Shown: positions 50,758 to 57,390 of the stretch, piece by piece
Numbering within the stretch: the stretch's first letter is position 1
How the letters are laid out: every line of letters begins with the position of its first letter
Origin: an uncultured Bacteroidales bacterium
GTDB taxonomy: Bacteria; Bacteroidota; Bacteroidia; Bacteroidales; F082
DNA: 64,000 bases
Reading direction: 5' to 3'
Assembly: GCA_900317155.1 (NCBI GenBank)
Contig: ONFO01000004.1
Location: 114,046 to 178,045 of the forward strand
Notes under the pieces: generated by a model
Databases searched by the model: none
What the model was told of the DNA's origin: nothing
Seen by the model: only the letters and a program-made list of their open reading frames with translations
Position numbers and translations under genes: made by a program

Positions 50758-52310
50758 TCCAACGCTTCTCTAATATATTGCGGAGTTTCAATCGTTTCTC
50801 TTTTCTCTGAAAGCAGCTTATATGCGGCCTCAGCCTTATTTGCCAACATGTATTGTTGTACCGTCAATGTCCTACGTCCTCCTGCAAACATGGCATCACA
50901 ATCAGCTTGGTTATCGGCATATACAGCCACCTCAAATGTGAATCTTTGATTATTTGTATCAGCATAAACCCTGATGTTGTCAAACTCATTATTCATATAG
51001 CCTTGATAAGCGGACATGATATTCTCCGCATAATTGCCATCATTATCTGTTATCACTGCCACACGGTTATTAAGCACCTTTGCTATTTCAAGATAACGCT
51101 TGAAACACTTTCCATCCACAGCAATCACATCTATACCAAGTTCATTCAGAGGATGGCCAAATACTCTTTGGCAGAACGCATCCATAAGAATAAATTCTGC
51201 ATCACCTTCCACAAGTATGACTTTCTTCGCCAAAACAAATTGAAGCATGTTGTTGTCAGGAGCCTTCATAAAGAACTTAGCCGTGTTATCATCAATGAAA
51301 TCCATGGAAATCGTTTTCTCAGGTGTTGCGCTATTCATCAGTATGCAATTTCTCAAATCCAACCGGGTGCTGATAAGGTCACTATGCGTTGAAATAAAAA
51401 GTTGCGCCTCATTGTTTGCCTCTATATCATCTATCATCTTCCGCATGTTCAAATGGCTTAGATGATTTTCCGGCTCTTCAATCATGATGACAGGAATGTC
51501 TGGCGAACGTTTCAATGCAAGTTGTGTTTTCAACATACACTGAATACCTGTACCTTTTTCAGAGATTGGAACACCATCCAACTCAATGGTCAAATCGTTT
51601 TCCAAGCAATTCTTTCCTGTATTTTTCACCGCAAAGGAATATCCGTCTGGTAGCTTGTTGTTGAATGGAGTCAACACCGTGTTTTTGAAACCCGCCTTTG
51701 AATTGCCATAACTATGTTTTGTCGCCAGTTGTTCAACCTGATTTAAAGCCACTCCATAAATGGTGGAAATGAATTCATTCAGAGCATGCTCATTCCCGAT
51801 AGTGCTGTTATCAAGAAAAACGGTTTTTACCCTTTTAGTATACCCATTAAATGATTCTCCACTAAAGGTCATGAACGATATTGTATAGAACTCAAACGGG
51901 AAATAAGCATTTTCTGCTTGTAAAACTGCTAAAGTCTGACGACTCAATAAAGGATCGGGCTCAAACAGCATCCTTAAACCATAAGCCTGGCGGCCTTCGC
52001 TATTCTCATTTCCGTCCAGCCCTTCTTCCACAATACCACCAAGATACAACTCCACAAAAAGCTCAGGAAGATTCGCCAATTGCCTCTCTCCTTCCATAAA
52101 CTCCCTTATCACTTGTACATTGAACAACGTTTCAAGGCCAATGTCCTCTACTCTGTGACGGCTACCCCTTGCGGTTAAATCTATTGCCTCTAGAATAGAA
52201 GACTTTCCTGACTCATTATCTCCCACAAGAACGTTCCGTCCTTCCTTGAAGGGTATTTCAAGGTCTTTGAAGCGCCTGTAATTGTGGAGTTTTATCTTTT
52301 GAATATACAT
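50742..52310 (-). CDS. OLD-type ATPase/TOPRIM nuclease (GajA-like)
   Basis: A 522-residue OLD-family protein. The ABC-like ATPase has Walker A VGDNESGKSSILEAI (29-43), signature-like SEKGTGIQCMLKTQLAL (250-266) and Walker B PVIMIEEPENHLSH (273-286), followed by STHSD (308-312). The TOPRIM nuclease domain has VILVEGDAEF (364-373, metal glutamate E368) and VITDNDGNYAEN (419-430, D422 and D424). OLD nucleases act in Gabija (GajA) and in some retrons as the toxic effector. It starts 32 nt after the RT stop and overlaps the helicase gene, indicating one operon. Confidence 0.9.
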   Translation of the reverse strand: MYIQKIKLHNYRRFKDLEIPFKEGRNVLVGDNESGKSSILEAIDLTARGSRHRVEDIGLETLFNVQVIREFMEGERQLANLPELFVELYLGGIVEEGLDGNENSEGRQAYGLRMLFEPDPLLSRQTLAVLQAENAYFPFEFYTISFMTFSGESFNGYTKRVKTVFLDNSTIGNEHALNEFISTIYGVALNQVEQLATKHSYGNSKAGFKNTVLTPFNNKLPDGYSFAVKNTGKNCLENDLTIELDGVPISEKGTGIQCMLKTQLALKRSPDIPVIMIEEPENHLSHLNMRKMIDDIEANNEAQLFISTHSDLISTRLDLRNCILMNSATPEKTISMDFIDDNTAKFFMKAPDNNMLQFVLAKKVILVEGDAEFILMDAFCQRVFGHPLNELGIDVIAVDGKCFKRYLEIAKVLNNRVAVITDNDGNYAENIMSAYQGYMNNEFDNIRVYADTNNQRFTFEVAVYADNQADCDAMFAGGRRTLTVQQYMLANKAEAAYKLLSEKRETIETPQYIREALEWVNV

Positions 52311-52342
52311 AGTTCGCGTATTTTCTTATTTAATAATCAATC

Positions 52343-53392
52343 TTATACCAGCCAGTTCAATTCGTTAAACTGCTCAAGCATCTTATTCCCGCACGCAGGG
52401 TCTATCTGCCTGATGAACATGATTCTCCCTCTTAGCCAAGCTTTATACAAGCCCTTGTCCGTATCCATCTGGTGGTAGTGTTCATAAACTCCGAACTTCT
52501 TGCAGAAATACAACTCTCGCCAAACTTCTTTCCTGTATTTCTTGGGGACATGAACGCCATTGGTCACAGTCAGTCCAGTCACTTCCTTCTTATATCCAGA
52601 ATAACGAATCTTTGTTTTCTTTCGGTTCACAATGAACCCGTTCCTGAAAATAATGGCATACAACTCTTTTACAGGAGGCATCTCCACATCATAGTTGGCT
52701 GAGAAAGTCAAATCATCAGCATACCTTGTGTAGGTAATTCCACGTTTCCCACAATATGCCATCATCTCCTCGTCCATCTTGGTTGCTATCAGATTCGATA
52801 GCATTGGACTCGTGGGTGCACCTTGCGGAAGTCTTGACTTCATTGTGCAGAGGGCAGTAAGCGTTTTCGATACTTCCTCCACATAACCCAATGAATCAAA
52901 ATAAGCTTTTACCATATCTAACTTGACCGTATGGAAAAAGTCCTTCAAATCCAGGTTTATCAGCCACTCGTGTCCCGAATGAGGTGCAGCATTCGACAGT
53001 ATTCCACGAACCTTATCCTTTTCCGTCAAGGCAGGCACAAACCCATTCACACAATCCTTTATAGACTTGTCCCTGCAAAGTATGTTACCATATATCCAAC
53101 GTTGCACATCTTTCAACATCGCATCAGGAGCCTCAATCATTCTTGTACCGCCCGATTTCTTCCTTATATGGTAGGTTCGATAGTGTCCCTCAACATTGGC
53201 CACAATTCCTTGCAGTTTCTCAGAGTAGAATCCAAGGTAGTATGCCAAATGCACAAAATCAAAGATTACGGGAAGATTCTTCTCATGCAGTTTTCCCGCA
53301 TATTCGATGCATTGGGAGATAAACTCTTCAGAGCGTCCTTCCTCCAATGCCCTTTCTTTGAAAAGAGACTCCCAGGTTTCGGTCATAGTCAT
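52343..53392 (-). CDS. Retron reverse transcriptase
   Basis: A 349-residue RT that should make msDNA from the ncRNA encoded immediately upstream. Retron hallmarks are present: NAAPH (residues 134-138), the NAxxH motif of region X; INLDLKDFFHTV (RT2); RLPQGAPTSPMLSNLIA (RT3-4, about 187-203); YADDLTFSA (224-232) catalytic core; NGFIVNRKKTKIRYSGYKKEVTGLTV with the VTG motif (271-273, region Y). The C-terminal region recognises its own msr RNA in known systems. The start codon lies within the 3' repeat of the predicted ncRNA. It is 32 nt upstream of the OLD nuclease gene. Confidence 0.95.
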   Translation of the reverse strand: MTMTETWESLFKERALEEGRSEEFISQCIEYAGKLHEKNLPVIFDFVHLAYYLGFYSEKLQGIVANVEGHYRTYHIRKKSGGTRMIEAPDAMLKDVQRWIYGNILCRDKSIKDCVNGFVPALTEKDKVRGILSNAAPHSGHEWLINLDLKDFFHTVKLDMVKAYFDSLGYVEEVSKTLTALCTMKSRLPQGAPTSPMLSNLIATKMDEEMMAYCGKRGITYTRYADDLTFSANYDVEMPPVKELYAIIFRNGFIVNRKKTKIRYSGYKKEVTGLTVTNGVHVPKKYRKEVWRELYFCKKFGVYEHYHQMDTDKGLYKAWLRGRIMFIRQIDPACGNKMLEQFNELNWLV

Positions 53393-53533
53393 CTACGTTC
53401 TTGTCACGTCAGTGACAATGCTGGACAATCCTTGTTCAGCATTATCAGTATAATGGTGTTTTAATTTCAGTATGCCCACGAGACATACCGGCAAAGAATG
53501 TTTCATCTTCACATAAAGCTAGAATTCTATGAC
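53382..53533 (-). ncRNA. Predicted retron ncRNA (msr-msd)
   Basis: On the minus strand GTCATAG (53533-53527) plus TCTA (53523-53520) can pair with TAGA (53395-53392) plus CTATGAC (53388-53382), giving a1/a2 repeats. AGC follows a1 directly, with G at 53519 as the candidate branching guanosine, as in Eco1. Between lie three stems: GTATGTC/GGCATAC (53488-53470), AATGCTGAACAA/TTGTCCAGCATT with one mismatch and a GGA loop (53443-53417), and TGTCAC/GTGACA with a 4-nt loop (53417-53402). The RNA overlaps the stop codon of the upstream gene and the start codon of the RT gene. Location is well supported; msr/msd borders are not determined. Confidence 0.62.
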
Positions 53534-54834
53534 TTCCCCCTGAAAGTCTCTGGTACGTACATATAGTTTCGGTCATCAACCATTTTGACTCCCTTTTCAT
53601 CTTTCTCCTGTATTTTGAAAACCTTAGCAGCCTCTGCAAGAGCCTTTTGAGCATCATGTGTTACATGGTGGTCATTGTCCCACATGCCCAATTTTTCACC
53701 CTCATCAAACAGTACCGTCATGTCCTCATGTGTCAGACCCATATCATTTGCAATGACAACCTCAGGAATATTCTTTTCTAGGCATCTTAACAAATATGTC
53801 AGTTTTACATTCTTGTCCTGTATCACGCCCTTCCATTCTGGGGCATCCAAATCCACTCCGAAGTATTGAGACAGTTTGAACACCCACCTGTTGTTATCCA
53901 TCCTTTGTATGAAGGCCATGCTCTGCTTCTTCATCTGATTCCTTGGTATCAGCGGTTGCCAATTTTTCTTTATCCCGTCCTCTTCATACTCATCCACCCA
54001 GATAATTGGCAATGTGTTATTGGGTACTGCATGTGCAAACAGAACAAGAGCCTGTGAGTTGGAATAGCCCAACTCTCTTTGTGGACAAATCTTTGAGCCA
54101 TAATTATAGCAAAACTCTCGCACCTGTTTCATCTTCAGGTAGCCTCCGAATGGCGACCTGTTCTTGCTGAAAGCATGAATGCGTTCTTCACCATATAGTT
54201 TCACATAAGGGAAGCTTTCTTCCAATCTCTTTTTCCCCTTATCCATCAAGATACAACTCAACAAGACAATCTTATATGGCACAGCCGTTTTAACCAAGTT
54301 ACCTATAGTCCATTCATTCTGCTCTTCGACAATCTCACCATTCTTCTTCCTTTTTTCGATAGTAAGCTTAACATCTGAAATGAAGGTATTACCCGAACCA
54401 ATGATGTCATCTAAAAACACCACCAAATCCTCATCCGTCAACGTTTGTGCCTCTATTTCTTTGGGATGGTTGTAAAATGACACGGCGGCTGTGTGTGGCA
54501 GTCTATTAGTCTTTAGCAGATTTTTCACCAAGTACTGTATCACATGGCCGCTTTTTCCTGGCTTCCCTAATGGCACAAACCTGATATGTGCATTTTTTCC
54601 TTTCTCATTCCAAAAATCTTCATCGATGTGATACAATCCTTTGCACAAAATGTTGAGTAAGTCCTCCTCTCTATAATACTCCAGCTTTTCGAATACAGAC
54701 ACAGCAAGTTCCTGCTCGTCATCATTAAAATTATCGAGCCAACGATACACATCATACAAATCCAGTCTGTCATAGAATCTGTATCTGATGGCATCAACTA
54801 TCCGCTTCTGTAAAACTTCTGAAGGTATTTTCAT
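53527..54834 (-). CDS. Phosphoribosyltransferase-like protein with C-terminal winged helix (retron accessory)
   Basis: A 435-residue protein, first gene of the retron operon. The central part has LVVFLDDIIGSGNTFISDV (residues 137-155), the 'DD..GSGNT' loop by which type I phosphoribosyltransferases bind PRPP, and before it FVPLGKPGKSGHVIQYL. The C-terminal part EVVIANDMGLTHEDMTVLFDEGEKLGMWD, then DDRNYMYVPETFRG, looks like a winged helix. PRTase-like plus winged-helix proteins are known companions of one retron class (type III in the published scheme, from memory), where the enzymatic role is unresolved. Its stop codon lies inside the predicted ncRNA. Confidence 0.75.
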   Translation of the reverse strand: MKIPSEVLQKRIVDAIRYRFYDRLDLYDVYRWLDNFNDDEQELAVSVFEKLEYYREEDLLNILCKGLYHIDEDFWNEKGKNAHIRFVPLGKPGKSGHVIQYLVKNLLKTNRLPHTAAVSFYNHPKEIEAQTLTDEDLVVFLDDIIGSGNTFISDVKLTIEKRKKNGEIVEEQNEWTIGNLVKTAVPYKIVLLSCILMDKGKKRLEESFPYVKLYGEERIHAFSKNRSPFGGYLKMKQVREFCYNYGSKICPQRELGYSNSQALVLFAHAVPNNTLPIIWVDEYEEDGIKKNWQPLIPRNQMKKQSMAFIQRMDNNRWVFKLSQYFGVDLDAPEWKGVIQDKNVKLTYLLRCLEKNIPEVVIANDMGLTHEDMTVLFDEGEKLGMWDNDHHVTHDAQKALAEAAKVFKIQEKDEKGVKMVDDRNYMYVPETFRGKS

Positions 54835-54951
54835 TCCTATATCTTTATAAGTATTTCCACACCAAACTATTCATCGTTTTTCTTAATACCCAATTCGGCT
54901 TATGTAAATTGATCAATATACTTGCTTCTCTCTGCAAATGCCAATAAGTCT

Positions 54952-55098
54952 TTAAATAGTTCTTTCAGCCTTCATCTCCCCTTCATTTATCAACTCCCCT
55001 TGATCTTTATCCAATGGAGCATCTGTCGGGCTAATCAGCCCTTCTACAACTCCGCCTTCTAAGTCCCAATAACTACTGCCAAGGAACTGGATATAAAC
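54952..55098 (-). pseudogene. Possible gene fragment upstream of the retron operon
   Basis: On the minus strand a frame without start codon gives VYIQFLGSSYWDLEGG and then VVEGLISPTDAPLDKDQGEL, ending with TAA at 54954-54952. Its composition is protein-like, so it may be the 3' end of a lost gene. The rest of 54835-55255 shows nothing else of note. The family is not recognised. Confidence 0.3.
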
Positions 55099-55142
55099 AT
55101 ATTAAAAGCCAACCCTTCTGTCTTGACAGAGTATTAGCCTCG

Positions 55143-55150
55143 CAAAAATA
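55143..55150 (-). promoter_or_regulatory. Possible promoter of the retron operon
   Basis: The minus strand reads TATTTTTG at 55150-55143, about 310 nt before the PRTase-like gene. It is the only TAnnTTTG match I noticed in the gap pointing that way. The long leader makes it uncertain. Confidence 0.35.
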
Positions 55151-55255
55151 AGAATTTTTTGTATTTGTTATATCCACTCTTGTATTTTCATCTCATGCCC
55201 TTCCCTCGAACATAGTATTTTTCCATCCTTTTCCTTTCTTATTCAGATTTTTCCC

Positions 55256-55263
55256 TATCTTTG
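55256..55263 (+). promoter_or_regulatory. -7 promoter element of the Mod-Res operon
   Basis: TATCTTTG, 271 nt upstream of the mod start. Immediately downstream TGCCTT/AAGGCA with CGCT/AGCG inside (55268-55295) forms a hairpin at the expected 5' end of the RNA. Confidence 0.6.
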
Positions 55264-55341
55264 CCCCTGCCTTTCGCTCTAAAAAGCGTAAGGCAGACAT
55301 ATTGGATGAAATAGATAGTAGTATCTAACTCTAAAAGGTTC

Positions 55342-55457
55342 GAGTTTAAAGTCTGACAGCTCAAAAACGAAAATGAACCTTGAGGATTGGGATACGTCTC
55401 TATAGGCGTACCCTTTCCTCTTGTATCATTTTCGGGGTTTGTCAGACACCTAAACTC
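55342..55457 (+). promoter_or_regulatory. Large leader hairpin, candidate antiterminator
   Basis: GAGTTTA-AA-GTCTGACA (55342-55358) pairs with TGTCAGAC-ACC-TAAACTC (55440-55457). Inside, CGAAAATGA (55368-55376) pairs with TCATTTTCG (55426-55434), GAGGA (55382-55386) with TCCTC (55416-55420), and GGG-A-TACG with CGTACCC (55389-55396 with 55407-55413). The inner right arms are the left arm of the terminator at 55406-55485, so both cannot form together. A further copy GAGTTTAAAGTCTGACA at 55514-55530 can also pair with 55440-55457 and would place a stem 4 nt before the mod ATG. Confidence 0.65.
55373..55405 (+). CDS. Possible 10-residue leader peptide
   Basis: ATG at 55373 opens MNLEDWDTSL and stops with TAG at 55403-55405, inside the large leader hairpin. 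The preceding bases repeat those before the mod start (GAGTTTAAAGTCTGACA, then ATGAACC), so the leader seems to contain a duplicated translation start. A ribosome here would cover both arms used by the competing hairpins. Translation is inferred. Confidence 0.35.
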   Translation: MNLEDWDTSL

Positions 55458-55491
55458 GGTACAAGGATAAAGGAAAGGGCTACGCTTTTTT
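55406..55491 (+). terminator. Attenuator-type terminator in the mod leader
   Basis: GCGTA-CCCTTTCC (55406-55418) pairs with GGAAAGGG-C-TACGC (55472-55485, one bulged C). TTGTA (55421-55425) pairs with TACAA (55460-55464), and six T follow (55486-55491). The loop of about 34 nt holds the middle repeat TGTCAGACACCTAAACTC. It lies between the promoter and mod, so it should stop transcription unless the competing hairpin forms. Confidence 0.65.
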
Positions 55492-55534
55492 CATCCTTAT
55501 GGTTCGAGATACTGAGTTTAAAGTCTGACAAACA

Positions 55535-57385
55535 ATGAACCGCAATAAAATTGATAAGGCAACACTTATCAGCAAAATACAACAGGCTGACGGCCTCACC
55601 AACGAGGAAAAATCTTCGCTCATGGCCTTACTCAACGAGGATAAAACATACGGCCTCGTTTGGGAGGACAGCCCCGAGGAGGTTGAGGAAAACCTTCGTT
55701 CTCACATTCCCGTCCTTCACGAGGTGACGGAACGAGCCTTAACCGATGGCGGAGCCGATGCCCCAAACCACATCCTAATTGAAGGCGACAACCTTGATGC
55801 CCTCACCGCCCTCAGCTACACCCACGAAGGCAAGATTGATGTCATCTATATCGATCCGCCTTATAATACTGGTAATGAGGATTTTGTATATAATGATAAA
55901 TATGTAAATACAGAGGACAGCTATCGCCACAGCAAATGGCTCTCCTTTATGAACCGCCGTCTTCGTATTGCCAAACGCTTACTCTCTGATAAAGGGGTAA
56001 TTTTTATTTCCATTGACGATAACGAGCAGGCCAATTTGAAAATTCTTTGCGATGAGGTATTTGGAGGTAATAATTTCGTCGCAAAATTCGACTGGCGAAA
56101 AAAAACCGGAGCAAATGATGCCAAAGACATAGCGGTCATCACAGAATCAGTGCTATTGTACACCAAAAATCATGCGTTCACAATAGAACAAAAAATATGG
56201 AATCAAGACGATAATTCTATCAATAAAGACAGATATAAGTACTCGGATGAATTTGTTGAAATAAGAGGTAAATTCTATTATGATACCTTAGATAGAGGTG
56301 GCTTACAGTATTCTGATTCATTGAACTATGGTATTGAAGCCCCAGATGGTGGTATAATCTTCCCAAATGGAAGAGACCATTATGAAAATGATGGTTGGAT
56401 ATGGAAATGGGGAAAAGATAAAATTAAATGGGGATTAGAACAAAAGTTCTTGGAATTTATAAAATCCAAAAAGAGTAAGGGGTCTCAATATACAATTAAG
56501 TACAAAGTTTATCAATTTGTTGATAATGAAGGAAATCTACGAGAACGGTCAGGAAGAGCATACTCGAATTTAATAACAGAGCCTATTAATCAACAAGGCA
56601 ACTCTGAAATGATATCCATTTTTGGCGGAAAGAATCCTTTCTCAAACCCCAAACCAGTTGGTTTATTGACCTATCTACTTAAAACTGTATCACAAACCAC
56701 CACAGTTCTTGATTTTTTCGCAGGCTCAGGCACCACGCTTCATGCCACCATGCAACTCAACGCCGAGGACGGTGGCCATCGCCAGTGCATCCTTGTCACC
56801 AACAACGAAAACAGCATCTGCGAGCAAGTCACCTACGAGCGCAACAAGCGTGTCATTCAAGGCTACACCACGCCCAAAGGCCAAGCAGTGGAAGGATTGA
56901 GCAATAACAATTTGCGCTACTACAAAATTGACTATACCAACCGCGCCCACACCCACGAAAACCGTATGGCATTGGCTCAGGCAATGACCGAGTTGTTGCA
57001 AATCAAGAACGGTGCCTACGAAGCACCCGAATTGTTTGGTCACCTCAAGGTGAAGCCGCGCTATATGCGCTATTTCCGTGGCGATAACGATGTGCTTGTG
57101 GTATATGTCCCTGAAATTATCCCTCATCTCGTGAACGAAATCAAGGCAATGTCATTCAACGGCAAATTGCAAGTCTATGTCGCCATTGATGGCAACTATC
57201 CATTTGCCGATGAGTTTGCACCAGTGGCCACTAAGGTAGAAGTGGTAGCCATCCCTTCTGTTTATTACCATGCTTTGAAGCATGTCCTTCCCGATGCATC
57301 AGGCGAACCCACGCCCGACGATACGCCAAATGATGAAGATGCCCAACTGCTTGGAGAGACCAACAAAAACGATTATCAAGACTGA
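55535..57385 (+). CDS. Type III-like DNA methyltransferase (Mod)
   Basis: A 616-residue beta-class N6-adenine/N4-cytosine methyltransferase. A helical start (KIDKATLISKIQQADGLTNEEKSSL) and the Mod-typical HILIEGDNLDALTALSYTHEGKIDVIYIDPPYNTG precede catalytic DPPY (107-110). The SAM-binding motif LDFFAGSGTTLHA lies near 392-404. Between them (about residues 205-388) is the target-recognition region, whose DNA is markedly more A/T-rich than both flanks. The C-terminal 200 residues (LFGHLKVKPRYMRYFRGDN...) are an extension ending in an acidic tail. It is first in a five-gene operon behind the attenuator-like leader; res follows after 5 nt. Confidence 0.92.
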   Translation: MNRNKIDKATLISKIQQADGLTNEEKSSLMALLNEDKTYGLVWEDSPEEVEENLRSHIPVLHEVTERALTDGGADAPNHILIEGDNLDALTALSYTHEGKIDVIYIDPPYNTGNEDFVYNDKYVNTEDSYRHSKWLSFMNRRLRIAKRLLSDKGVIFISIDDNEQANLKILCDEVFGGNNFVAKFDWRKKTGANDAKDIAVITESVLLYTKNHAFTIEQKIWNQDDNSINKDRYKYSDEFVEIRGKFYYDTLDRGGLQYSDSLNYGIEAPDGGIIFPNGRDHYENDGWIWKWGKDKIKWGLEQKFLEFIKSKKSKGSQYTIKYKVYQFVDNEGNLRERSGRAYSNLITEPINQQGNSEMISIFGGKNPFSNPKPVGLLTYLLKTVSQTTTVLDFFAGSGTTLHATMQLNAEDGGHRQCILVTNNENSICEQVTYERNKRVIQGYTTPKGQAVEGLSNNNLRYYKIDYTNRAHTHENRMALAQAMTELLQIKNGAYEAPELFGHLKVKPRYMRYFRGDNDVLVVYVPEIIPHLVNEIKAMSFNGKLQVYVAIDGNYPFADEFAPVATKVEVVAIPSVYYHALKHVLPDASGEPTPDDTPNDEDAQLLGETNKNDYQD

Positions 57386-57390
57386 ATGCC

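Noticed and set aside
54835-55150. Retron ncRNA upstream of the PRTase-like gene
   Set aside because: No convincing a1/a2 pair or stem set was found there, whereas 53382-53533 has both plus a suitable branching G.
55330-55534. Invertible promoter flanked by inverted repeats upstream of mod
   Set aside because: The repeats are imperfect, three-part, and one pairing ends in a T run as in an attenuator; no invertase gene is nearby. Competing RNA hairpins explain the layout better.
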